Origin: Paraclostridium bifermentans | Lineage (GTDB): Bacteria; Bacillota; Clostridia; Peptostreptococcales; Peptostreptococcaceae | Assembly (NCBI RefSeq): GCF_019916025.1 | Contig: NZ_CP079737.1 | Location: 806,001 to 870,000, forward strand | Direction: 5' to 3' | DNA length: 64,000 nt | In this document: positions 37,094-44,266 of the stretch, piece by piece | Layout: each line of letters begins with the position of its first letter | Numbering within the stretch: position 1 is the stretch's first letter | The notes under the pieces: model-generated | Told to the model about the DNA's origin: nothing | Databases searched by the model: none | Seen by the model: only the letters and a program-made list of their open reading frames with translations | Made by a program: the position numbers and the translations under genes

Positions 37094-37327
37094 TTAGTAG
37101 TAAAAAAGAGAAACTAATCCAGCAACTATAAATACTAGAGCAAAAGGAAAAGACTTAAAATCTAACTTTCCAGAATCTTTATAAGCAAAATAAGTTTCAT
37201 AAGAAAATATAAAATCAAGTAAAAGAGTCACTATACTAGTTAAAGTAATAGAGTAATTGAAACAATTATAGATAATCATACAAGTACAGATAACTTTTAG
37301 AGCGTTAAACCTAGACATGCGACTCAA
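37094..37327 (-). CDS. Small membrane protein, paralogue 2 of a tandem triplet
   Basis: Protein of 77 residues with three hydrophobic segments. SYETYFAYKDSGKLDFKSFPFA matches SYDSYIHYKTFNTLNFLSIVFA of the third copy nearly position for position. It starts at TTG behind a perfect AAGGAGGTG with 7-base spacing. The segment ATTGCTATTTTAAA lies upstream at about the same distance as in copy 3, so the duplication took its promoter region along. Function unknown. Confidence 0.7.
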   Translation of the reverse strand: MSRMSRFNALKVICTCMIIYNCFNYSITLTSIVTLLLDFIFSYETYFAYKDSGKLDFKSFPFALVFIVAGLVSLFYY

Positions 37328-37508
37328 TTAAACACCTCCTTAACGTACTCAACATAATTGTAGTTAATGAAATTTAAAATAGCAATATATTAAAAATGAT
37401 AGAAATTAATTTTAAGAAACAAAAATAAGATGACATAAAAATTATTAGTTTACTAAAATTTATATCACCTTACTTTTAATTACAGACTTTCAAAATCTAA
37501 AGAAAGAT

Positions 37509-37754
37509 TTATGAAAAGCAAATTAGCGAGAAACCTATAAGTAAGCCCATAATAGCAAAAACTATAGATAAGAAGTTTAAGGTATTAAAAGTTTTATAGT
37601 GGATATATGAATCATATGAATTTATCAATCCAGCAATGAAAATACCTATACCACCTGAAATGGCAGAACTATGTATTATAGAGAAATAAATAAATACAAA
37701 AAATAATACATGAAAGAAGCTTCTTAATGGACTTAACTTAGTAATAGTGTTCAA
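37509..37754 (-). CDS. Small membrane protein, paralogue 3 of a tandem triplet
   Basis: Protein of 81 residues with three hydrophobic segments, paralogous to the gene at 37094-37327. An in-frame GTG lies inside the ribosome site itself, so the TTG at 37754, 8 bases after AAGGAGG, is the likely start. The upstream ATTGCTATTTAAAG copy is shared with paralogue 2. First gene of the row; the next upstream sequence is non-coding. Function unknown. Confidence 0.68.
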   Translation of the reverse strand: MNTITKLSPLRSFFHVLFFVFIYFSIIHSSAISGGIGIFIAGLINSYDSYIHYKTFNTLNFLSIVFAIMGLLIGFSLICFS

Positions 37755-37867
37755 ATAAATCACCTCCTTAGATCTTTCAAGTTAATACTAGCTAAGTTTA
37801 CTTTAAATAGCAATGAAATAAGTATATACAAACAAAGTAATATTCAGATATAAAAAGGCATGGGGTG

Positions 37868-37954
37868 GTGAAACTTTTCTTACGATTTAGTGAAGTAGTA
37901 AATAAATACATAGATGTAATGTTAAGGATCAAGTTCTTTAGAGCTTTGCAGTGA
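37868..37954 (+). CDS. Possible 28-residue peptide ORF
   Basis: A GTG at 37868 directly behind GGGGTG opens 28 codons (beginning MKLFLRFSEV, ending FFRALQ) with a basic, partly amphipathic helix. Nothing else supports it, and the ribosome site is very close to the start. It could be chance. Confidence 0.2.
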   Translation: MKLFLRFSEVVNKYIDVMLRIKFFRALQ

Positions 37955-37994
37955 AGAATCAAAAATAATAAATAAGTGGATTATAAACTAAAAA

Positions 37995-38054
37995 GATATC
38001 AGAAATTAGTAGTTATGACAACACATAATGCTTCACAAAAAAAATTCTGATATC
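37995..38054. repeat. 10-bp inverted repeat in non-coding region
   Basis: GATATCAGAA at 37995-38004 and TTCTGATATC at 38045-38054 could close a 60-base hairpin. There is no T-run. It lies in the gap before the secreted peptide gene, with no other recognisable feature. Confidence 0.4.
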
Positions 38055-38209
38055 AGATTAAATTTATACATTGGTATTTCTTATATTTAATCAATTCAAT
38101 AGTGATAAAAACATAGTAATAAATAGATTGCATTGAGAGTAAATGGTACAATATAAATAAGGTGTCATTGTTATATTAGGGGATAAAAAAGATAGTGGAG
38201 AAAATAAAA

Positions 38210-38314
38210 ATGAAGAATAAAATAGTAAAGATAATGTTTATAGTAATAATTGTAATTCTGAACTTGTGTCCAGCAGTTGAAGCAGAGTTACATAGAATAA
38301 CTGGATGGAACTAA
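38210..38314 (+). CDS. Secreted short peptide precursor (34 aa)
   Basis: A 34-codon gene too short for ordinary gene calling. It has GGAG 9 bases before the ATG, a basic start (MKNKIVK), a hydrophobic core of about 13 residues and a signal-peptidase-like site PAVEA. Cleavage there would release ELHRITGWN. A TGGTACAAT extended -10 lies upstream at about 38144, and a strong terminator follows 50 bases after the stop. The layout is that of a complete one-gene transcript for an exported peptide, possibly a signal. No receptor or exporter is adjacent. I do not recognise it. Confidence 0.6.
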   Translation: MKNKIVKIMFIVIIVILNLCPAVEAELHRITGWN

Positions 38315-38364
38315 CTTGCATCATTTTAAGAAAGTTCACGATTTTAATATAATATGAGCTAATG

Positions 38365-38392
38365 AAAGTAGGATCATTGATCCTACTTTTTT
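38365..38392 (+). terminator. Strong terminator after the secreted peptide gene
   Basis: AAAGTAGGATC and GATCCTACTTT with a 3-base loop, then Ts. Confidence 0.9.
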
Positions 38393-38575
38393 AATTAGTG
38401 TGACAACTTTACAGTATTGATACCTTATAAAATATAATGGATAGTGAAGCATAGGAAATTATTATTGTCATATACAAAAGGACAAAGACATTTTCAATAG
38501 ATGATTTGCAACTATGAATAATAAAGATTTAATAGACAAATAATATTAAAAGATACTTTAGGAGGTAAAACAATT

Positions 38576-38761
38576 ATGGAAATGAACACACAAGATTGTT
38601 TAAGAAAAGCATTACTAGATACTCAAGAAAAAGTAAGAGATTTTATGCAATACGCTGACAGTGTAGATGATAAAGAGTTAAGTAAATGTTTTAAAGAATT
38701 TGCTGAAGAAGAAGGATTACAAGCTCAAAAGCTACAAAAACAAATTGAAAGATTTCAATAA
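38576..38761 (+). CDS. Small ferritin-like helical protein near Mn-catalase genes
   Basis: All-helical protein of 61 residues, acidic, with spaced glutamates (CFKEFAEEEGLQAQKLQKQIE) as in one half of a ferritin-like four-helix bundle. It is too short to make the whole fold, so it may dimerise. It starts behind AGGAGGT. It lies before a manganese catalase and the cotJ operon, so a spore or oxidative-stress role is likely by position. I am not sure of the family. Confidence 0.7.
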   Translation: MEMNTQDCLRKALLDTQEKVRDFMQYADSVDDKELSKCFKEFAEEEGLQAQKLQKQIERFQ

Positions 38762-38770
38762 TATTTATAA

Positions 38771-38798
38771 AAAAGACCATCGTTTAGATAGTCTTTTT
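38771..38798 (+). terminator. Rho-independent terminator
   Basis: AAAAGAC and GTCTTTTT arms with an inner ATC/GAT pair downstream of the 61-aa gene. Confidence 0.8.
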
Positions 38799-39012
38799 AT
38801 ATTAAAAACTTATTGTTTTTTTATTACAGAAAATATTGTGAGTTTTTTAAATCGTAAAAATATTAATATACACTTTTATTAATTTTAAAACTTTAAACTT
38901 ATTTTAGGGTTTATATATAGTGCATTTTAAACTTTTAAATTTTACACATGAGTAAATTTCAATCGAAAGGAAAATATATTTTTATAGAAACTTAAGTGGA
39001 GGTACATATCTA

Positions 39013-39723
39013 ATGTTTAAACATGATAAGAAATTACTAAGGGAAGTAAAAGTGGAAAAGCCTAATCCACAATATGCAGTGCTAATGCAAGAACAATTAG
39101 GCGGTGGTAATGGGGAACTTAAAGCAGCAATGCAATATATGGCTCAAAGTTTTAGAATCAAAGATCCTGTTATTAAAGATTTATTTATGGATATAGCAGC
39201 AGAAGAGCTTAGTCATATGGAAATGGTAGCTCAAACTATAAACTTACTTAACGGTCATGATGTAAATTTTAATGCTGTTGAATCTGGAGAAATAGAAACT
39301 CATGTATTAACTGGATTATCACCTGTACTTATAAATTCATCAGGAGCTCCATGGACTGCAGATTATGTAACTGTAACAGGTGATTTAGTTGCAGATTTAT
39401 TATCTAATATAGCTTCAGAGCAAAGAGCTAAAGTTGTTTATGAGTATCTATATAGACAAATTGAAGATAAATATGTTAGAGAAACTATAGACTTTTTACT
39501 TAATAGAGAAGAAGCACATAATGCTTTATTTAGAGATGCTTTAAATAAGGTTAAGGATACAGGTTCAAATAGAGATTTTGGAGTTACAGAAGATTCTAAA
39601 CTATATTTTGATTTATCAACTCCTGGACCTAATCATGATACTAAAATAAATATTACTCCACCATCATTTGATACACCTATAAAAAATGATAGTGTTCCTG
39701 TTGGAAAAGATAATAAAAAATAA
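39013..39723 (+). CDS. Manganese catalase (CotG/YdbD-like)
   Basis: Di-manganese catalase of 236 residues that would dismutate hydrogen peroxide. The ferritin-like core has AEELSHMEMV (ExxH) and a second pair in NREEAHNALF. ELKAAMQYMAQSF and ASEQRAKVVYEYL carry further metal-ligand glutamates. A proline-rich tail follows. It is a second catalase beside CotJC (40621-41193), of which it is a distant, longer paralogue. In C. difficile, related catalases are spore-coat proteins; coat location here is inferred. Confidence 0.9.
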   Translation: MFKHDKKLLREVKVEKPNPQYAVLMQEQLGGGNGELKAAMQYMAQSFRIKDPVIKDLFMDIAAEELSHMEMVAQTINLLNGHDVNFNAVESGEIETHVLTGLSPVLINSSGAPWTADYVTVTGDLVADLLSNIASEQRAKVVYEYLYRQIEDKYVRETIDFLLNREEAHNALFRDALNKVKDTGSNRDFGVTEDSKLYFDLSTPGPNHDTKINITPPSFDTPIKNDSVPVGKDNKK

Positions 39724-40095
39724 GTTAAGTAAAAGATTATATAATTATAAAACCTATATAAGTATTTTTATTAAAGTTAGTGTTTTTGAATCCTAAGTAA
39801 ATGGATTTTAAGAGCATTAACTTTAATGGTTTTTTGTATTAAATTAAATATCAATGATTAACCTTTAAAATAAAAATTAGTTCCAAGAGTTATAGCAAGA
39901 TAAATTTAATTTTGCGAATTGAATTGTATTATTTATGCCGAATTTTGTCACAAAATGAGACGGATTTTAATAATATATAAAGAACAGAGTTTTTTAAAAG
40001 TGGTTAAGATTTGAATACAAAACTTTAAACTAGCTAAAATTTATAGTCATTACAAAACTCTGTTTAATATATAGAAATATGTAAGGAGAGTGCTC
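39724..40095 (+). other. Intergenic region before cotJA: terminator and leader stem
   Basis: About 370 non-coding bases. The first part holds the terminator of the catalase gene (39770-39836). The second holds a perfect 11-bp inverted repeat, AACAGAGTTTT at 39983-39993 with AAAACTCTGTT at 40054-40064, ending 31 bases before cotJA. It would enclose a 60-base loop in the mRNA leader. A sporulation sigma promoter is expected, but I could not place one with confidence. Confidence 0.5.
39770..39836 (+). terminator. Terminator after Mn catalase
   Basis: ATTAAAGTTAGTG pairs with CATTAACTTTAAT (one G-T pair), with an inner AATCC/GGATT stem, then a T-run. Confidence 0.75.
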
Positions 40096-40308
40096 ATGGA
40101 AAGTTCAAGAGGTGTTAAACAAAATTGTGGTTGCGAATTAGCTAGACCATATGTAAATTTTCAAGTATTTACTAGAGCATATGATGTAAGTAAAGCTTTA
40201 AAAAGAGGTACTTTATTTCCTGAGTTATATTTAATAGAGTCAAATAATTATAATTCTTGGTTATACAAAAATCCTGAAAATAGAGTTAAATCAAAAAAGT
40301 GGTGGTAG
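40096..40308 (+). CDS. cotJA: Spore coat protein CotJA
   Basis: Small protein of 70 residues matching CotJA: the conserved LARPYVNFQVFTRAYD and GTLFPELYLIES blocks are present, plus a tryptophan/lysine-rich C-terminus. AAGGAGAG lies before the ATG at 40096; an in-frame GTG six bases earlier is less likely. It is the first gene of cotJABC, which is made in the mother cell in Bacillus. An inverted repeat sits in its leader. Confidence 0.93.
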   Translation: MESSRGVKQNCGCELARPYVNFQVFTRAYDVSKALKRGTLFPELYLIESNNYNSWLYKNPENRVKSKKWW

Positions 40309-40314
40309 ATAGTG

Positions 40315-40578
40315 ATGAGATCAACTAGAAGAGAACTTTTAGATGCAATCTTAGAATATAACTTTGCATGTATAGAATTAAACTTGTATTTAGATAACAA
40401 TTCTTATGACGAAGATGCCCTAGAATTATATAACAAGTATAGTGAAAAATTTGAAGAAGCTAGAGAGGCTTATGAATCTAAATATGGAGTATTAACAAAC
40501 TTTGGCTATGAATCTAGTCCATGTTATTGGAAATGGGTAGATGAACCTTGGCCATGGGATAATGAGTTTTATGAATAA
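40315..40578 (+). CDS. cotJB: Spore coat protein CotJB
   Basis: Protein of 87 residues with the CotJB features LDAILEYNFACIELNLYLD and the C-terminal YYWKW/PWPW-type tryptophan cluster (CYWKWVDEPWPWDNEF). It begins 6 bases after cotJA; an overlapping GTG at 40312 is in frame. It probably binds CotJC during coat assembly. Confidence 0.93.
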   Translation: MRSTRRELLDAILEYNFACIELNLYLDNNSYDEDALELYNKYSEKFEEAREAYESKYGVLTNFGYESSPCYWKWVDEPWPWDNEFYE

Positions 40579-40620
40579 AATAAATAATTTCATATTTTTA
40601 ATGAGGAGGAATAAATTTAG

Positions 40621-41193
40621 ATGTGGATTTATCAAAAAACATTAGAATATCCAGTTAACTTAAAAAATTCAGACCCAAGGATGGCTAAATTCATAATGAC
40701 TCAATTAGGTGGTCCCAATGGAGAACTAGCTGCTGCACTTAGATACCTTCAACAAAGATATACTATGCCTACTGGAAAGTCTCGTGCGCTTTTGACAGAT
40801 ATAGGGACAGAAGAACTAGCACACGTTGAAATAATTTCTTCGATACTATATCAATTGATGAAAGATGCTAGCCCTAAGGAACTTAAGGCTGCTGGGTTGG
40901 GTCCTAATTATGCAACTTTTGGACAAGGTCTTCAACCTGTAGATGCTAACGGAGTAAACTTTACAACAAGTTATATAAATGTGTTCGGAGATTCAGCAAC
41001 TAATTTACATGAAGATATGGCAGCTGAGCAAAAGGCGCTTGCAACTTATTATCAATTAATAAACTTAACTGATGACCCTGACTTAAAAGATATATTAAGA
41101 TTTTTAGGAGAGAGGGAAATTGTCCATTATCAAAGATTCGGAGAAGCTTTAATGGATATTTATGAGTTTACAGAATCTAAAAAATGCTTCTAG
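40621..41193 (+). CDS. cotJC: Manganese catalase CotJC
   Basis: Coat-associated di-manganese catalase of 190 residues, with MTQLGGPNGELAAALRYLQQRY, the GTEELAHVEIIS ExxH pair and GEREIVHYQRFGEAL as the second ligand pair. Length agrees with CotJC (about 190). GAGGAGG precedes the ATG. It is the last gene of the operon, ended by a GC-rich hairpin at 41297-41324. It probably helps protect the spore from peroxide. Confidence 0.95.
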   Translation: MWIYQKTLEYPVNLKNSDPRMAKFIMTQLGGPNGELAAALRYLQQRYTMPTGKSRALLTDIGTEELAHVEIISSILYQLMKDASPKELKAAGLGPNYATFGQGLQPVDANGVNFTTSYINVFGDSATNLHEDMAAEQKALATYYQLINLTDDPDLKDILRFLGEREIVHYQRFGEALMDIYEFTESKKCF

Positions 41194-41296
41194 GCTAAAT
41201 TTAGTGTTTTATGTATAGTTCTATTTATAGGACAAGTATAAATTATTAATTATTTTAATAATTTATACTTACATATATTGCTATGGAATATAATAG

Positions 41297-41324
41297 AAGA
41301 GCCATTAACGGCTCTCCTATTTTT
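41297..41324 (+). terminator. Terminator after cotJC
   Basis: AGAGCC and GGCTCT arms with a 6-base loop, then CCTATTTTT. Confidence 0.82.
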
Positions 41325-41359
41325 ATGTTTAAAGATTATTTTTAAAATGTGTAATTAGA

Positions 41360-41572
41360 CTACATCATATTAAAGAAATATTCAAATCCAACGTAAATGG
41401 CAGCCAATCCTACTAGACCATATATTATTCTACTAAAGCTACTTATATTTCCAAACTCTCCGCTACCTGCAAATAAAGCAGCAACTAAGTCAAATTTAAA
41501 TAAGCTAACTAGCCCCCAATTTAGAGCTCCAACTAAAACTAAAATTATACAGATATTATAAATAATTTCCAT
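41360..41572 (-). CDS. DUF378 small membrane protein
   Basis: Protein of 70 residues with two membrane helices and the family motif VGALNWGLVSLFKFDLVAALFAG, followed by RIIYGLVGLAAIY. This is the YuzA/DUF378 signature. Function unknown. AGGAGG with 9-base spacing supports the ATG at 41572; the longer frame upstream has no ribosome site. Monocistronic on the minus strand. Confidence 0.92.
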   Translation of the reverse strand: MEIIYNICIILVLVGALNWGLVSLFKFDLVAALFAGSGEFGNISSFSRIIYGLVGLAAIYVGFEYFFNMM

Positions 41573-41800
41573 GTAATAAAACCTCCTAAAAAATGTTAAT
41601 TTATATATAGTTTTAGTCATAAGTTATAAATATATTCAATCAATTAGTATATTTTTACTTTTATTTAATTAATTACTAATTATAAAAATATAATATATGA
41701 TAATAATATGTATAAACGACATGTATTTATATAGTATTGACATATCAGGTTTAAACTTTTGATTTACTTAGACATTTTCTAACTCTTCATGAATTAAATA

Positions 41801-41849
41801 AAAAAGTGTATCTAATAAATCTTAATGATTTAATATAGATACACTTTTT
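41801..41849. terminator. Terminator hairpin of the yvrJ remnant
   Basis: AAAAAGTGTATCTA pairs with TAGATACACTTTTT. The loop contains AATCTTAATGATTTAATA, which is also in the hairpin at 42733-42783. Confidence 0.8.
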
Positions 41850-41895
41850 ATTTATTATTATTAAGTTCATATATATTATTACTTAATGAACTTTT
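41801..41895 (-). pseudogene. Decayed 3' end of a second yvrJ gene with its terminator
   Basis: The minus strand encodes SSLSNNIYELNNNK followed by a stop and then the hairpin 41801-41849. This repeats the tail (SLINNIYELNNKK) and terminator (42733-42783) of the intact yvrJ at 42782-42937. In-frame stops lie just upstream of the matching part, and no start remains. It is therefore the remnant of a tandem or dispersed duplication. Confidence 0.7.
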
Positions 41896-42010
41896 TAATT
41901 ATAGTTTCAATTAAAAAATAAACTAGATACTAGTTATTGGAATAATTAATTATAAGTATTTAGGCAAAACTAACACAAACTTATAATATTAAAATAATAG
42001 GAGAATAAAT

Positions 42011-42652
42011 ATGAATAAAAAATCAATATTTTATATTACAGTACTTTTAGTTTGTGTGTTTACAAGTTTAGGATTTAGCAAAAAAAACAGTATTGTTTAC
42101 AAAGATGATAACATTAAAAAGTACTTAAATGAACAAAAATCAGAAATGAGTACAATGATGGAAAATATGAAAAATATAAAACACACAGGAGATCCAGCAA
42201 TAGATTTCTTGTATGGTATGATTCCACATCATAAAGCAGCAATTGAAATGTCTGAAAGTTTACTTAAGTATGGTGGGGAAAATGCAGAAATAAAAAAAAT
42301 AGCTGAAAATATTATAACAAATCAAAGTAAAGAAATAGAAGAAATGGAAGATATCATTAAATGCATGGAATTAAATCCAAATGTAGATGAAAAAAAGGAA
42401 CAAGATTATCTGAAAGAATACAAGAATTTGTTTAATAAGCATAACAATAATGATATTAATAATGTAAATATTGTAGATAAAGCTTTTGCTATGGAAATGA
42501 TAAAACACCATGAAATGGCTGTTTCTATGTCTGAAATTGTTTTAAAGTATACAGATAATAAAGATGTAGTTGATTTAGCTCAAAATATCATTGAGTCACA
42601 AAAAACTGAAATAAAACAAATGAGAGAAATTATAAATAGTATGGAAAAATAA
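42011..42652 (+). CDS. DUF305 protein with two metal-binding-like repeats, exported
   Basis: Protein of 213 residues with a signal peptide or anchor (about 5-23). A tandem pair of DUF305 motifs follows: MIPHHKAAIEMSE near residue 75 and MIKHHEMAVSMSE near 165, each followed by a helix with NIIxxQxxEIxxM. DUF305 proteins bind copper or other metals through these histidines and methionines (CopM-type). AATAGGAG lies before the ATG. No copper transporter gene is adjacent. Confidence 0.9.
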   Translation: MNKKSIFYITVLLVCVFTSLGFSKKNSIVYKDDNIKKYLNEQKSEMSTMMENMKNIKHTGDPAIDFLYGMIPHHKAAIEMSESLLKYGGENAEIKKIAENIITNQSKEIEEMEDIIKCMELNPNVDEKKEQDYLKEYKNLFNKHNNNDINNVNIVDKAFAMEMIKHHEMAVSMSEIVLKYTDNKDVVDLAQNIIESQKTEIKQMREIINSMEK

Positions 42653-42732
42653 ATCAAAATTACTATAAAAAGTAACTACAAATAAGTTAAATATTATAAT
42701 TATAATGCTAAAATATTAATTATATATAAAAC

Positions 42733-42783
42733 AAAAAAGTATATCTTACAAATCTTAATGATTTAATATAGATATACTTTTTT
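42733..42783. terminator. Bidirectional terminator between DUF305 gene and yvrJ
   Basis: AAAAAAGTATATC pairs with GATATACTTTTTT. It is near-identical in the loop to the hairpin at 41801-41849. Confidence 0.85.
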
Positions 42784-42937
42784 ATTTCTTATTATTGAGT
42801 TCATATATATTATTGATTAATGAATTTATACTAGTACTTAGATTTTCAAGCTTACCTTCTATCCTAATTAATAAATACATAGTAACAATAGCAGGAAAAC
42901 CTATATTAGATACTAAAGCCATTAAATCTAATTCCAT
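42782..42937 (-). CDS. YvrJ family protein
   Basis: Protein of 51 residues with an N-terminal membrane helix and the YvrJ family motif ISNxGFPxxVTxYLLxRxEGKLE, seen here as VSNIGFPAIVTMYLLIRIEGKLE. GGAGG stands 10 bases before the ATG at 42937; an upstream frame extension is not supported. In clostridia and bacilli yvrJ usually follows DUF1659 and DUF2922 genes. Here only a truncated DUF1659 gene precedes it. Function unknown. Confidence 0.9.
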   Translation of the reverse strand: MELDLMALVSNIGFPAIVTMYLLIRIEGKLENLSTSINSLINNIYELNNKK

Positions 42938-42991
42938 ATAAAACATGCCTCCAACCTTACAAATTATTAAAGATATAAGTTTTAGCAACCT

Positions 42992-43123
42992 TTAAAGCAT
43001 TTTTAAGCTTCTAGTTTTAACTAGAGTTCTTCCATTTTCACCCAAGCAACAGTCATATTTGATTCTTAATGCTGACATTTGAGCAAGTTCTGAAGTATTT
43101 GGATCTAAATTCATATCTGCCAT
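42992..43123 (-). pseudogene. Truncated DUF1659 gene (43 codons)
   Basis: An ORF of 43 codons with a perfect AAAGGAGGAATC ribosome site. ALRIKYDCCLGENGRTLVKTRS matches the N-terminal half of DUF1659 proteins, which are normally about 70-75 residues. The frame stops at TAA just after SLKML, and the missing half is not found downstream, where the yvrJ ribosome site begins. The truncation may still allow a short product. Two adjacent cysteines (CC) are unusual for the family. Confidence 0.65.
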
Positions 43124-43574
43124 TTTGATTCCTCCTTTTAACATTTAATTTAACTTAAGTATAGTAGGAGGCTATTAAAGCAATCAAAGAAAGAGAATAC
43201 TGAGATATTGTAAGGTAAATTAATTTGAAAATAATTGTAAATAATTTTATAATCAGTATAATGATGAGGTTAAACGTGTATAAAATTTTAGGTGGAAAAG
43301 ATTATACGAACAACAAAAAGCACTCAATAATTATGAAATATTAAACAAATTACTTTATTTCAGCGAATATTAAAATTAAGAAATTTATTGTACAAAGTAA
43401 CGTGGCATACTCTTACACTAATATAAAGTATTTCAAATTAAGAACGCCACAGTTTATGTAACTGATAATAAATGAGTAAAAAACATACTTGTAACAAAGA
43501 CAAGTACGCAATTGTTATATAATGGGGAAATAGGTGAAGGGAAAGTTATAATTTTTATAGAGGGGTGATATAGT
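43124..43574. other. Gene-free stretch
   Basis: About 450 bases between the truncated DUF1659 gene and the DUF4177 gene. I see stop codons in all frames, a TATATAATGG -10-like element near 43515 that could serve the DUF4177 gene, and a weak GTGGC/GCCAC inverted pair at about 43402-43450. Nothing else is supported. Confidence 0.5.
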
Positions 43575-43781
43575 ATGTTTGAATATAAATTTATAGAAGT
43601 ACCATTAAAACAAGGATTTAAAGTGAAAAAAGGCGACCATTTTGAGAAATGCAAAAATATTATTAATGAAGAAGCAAAAAATGGATGGAGATTAAAACAA
43701 ATAGTTGTTCCACCAGCAGATAATAATGGGATGTACTGTCCATATTGTTATCAAATAGTATTTGAGAAAGAAATAGATTAA
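43575..43781 (+). CDS. DUF4177 domain protein
   Basis: Protein of 68 residues. The layout FEYKFIEVPL - KCKNIINEEAKNGWRLKQIVVP fits DUF4177 (a short beta-alpha protein with a conserved GW). A CPYCYQ cysteine pair at the end is an addition to the basic family form. AGGGGTGAT precedes the ATG. Function unknown. A strong bidirectional-type hairpin follows at 43864. Confidence 0.82.
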   Translation: MFEYKFIEVPLKQGFKVKKGDHFEKCKNIINEEAKNGWRLKQIVVPPADNNGMYCPYCYQIVFEKEID

Positions 43782-43863
43782 TACATAATATTGAGACATT
43801 GTATTTGCAAATAGAGAGTGTAGTATTGGGCAATTTATTAATTCTCAATCTTAATATAATATC

Positions 43864-43915
43864 AACAAAAAAGTAGGAGTATCTCAATTAATCGAGATGT
43901 TCCTACTTTTTTGTT
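43864..43915. terminator. Rho-independent terminator
   Basis: AACAAAAAAGTAGGA pairs with TCCTACTTTTTTGTT, with an inner ATCTC/GAGAT stem. Confidence 0.85.
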
Positions 43916-44006
43916 ATTAAAATTATTCCTAATATAAAAACAATAAAATATCTAGAAAACATAGTATATAAATCACGATAAGAGTTAATAATCCTTTGTA
44001 AAATAA

Positions 44007-44222
44007 GCTAAATGTAAGGATAAAGAGTTGTATGATTTATATAAGGTAGACAATGAATCAATACAAAAAAAATATGAATATAGTATTGTTACAGATTGGA
44101 ATGGTATTGCAAAATGTGTTATAAGAACAAAAGATATTTTTATAGTACCATTTAAAAGTGTAGATGAAAGACTCGCTAACATAGAAGGAGAGAGATGGAT
44201 ATTTAAGTGTACTTTTTTTTAG
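44007..44222 (+). pseudogene. Broken ASCH-domain gene fragment
   Basis: The frame encodes KELYDLYKVDNES ... YSIVTDWNGIAKCVIRT ... IVPFKSVDERLANIEGE, the central signature of ASCH-domain proteins. A stop lies just upstream, so the N-terminal third is missing. After EGE the frame departs from the family; reading one base further gives DGYLS, consistent with a frameshift. No ribosome site or start is convincing. It is one of several broken genes in this region. Confidence 0.7.
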
Positions 44223-44266
44223 CCATTACTATATCTAAGTTAACTATTATACCCATTACATTTCTC

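Noticed and set aside
36997-38209. CRISPR array or phage remnant in the low-coding region
   Set aside because: No regularly spaced direct repeats, and no integrase, transposase or phage structural gene nearby.
2946-42993. Near-identical 19-base string ATAAGTTTTAGC[GA]ACCTTT at 2946-2964 and 42975-42993
   Set aside because: With this base composition, near matches of this length are expected by chance in 64 kb, and the surroundings are unrelated (palindrome loop versus the yvrJ-DUF1659 junction).
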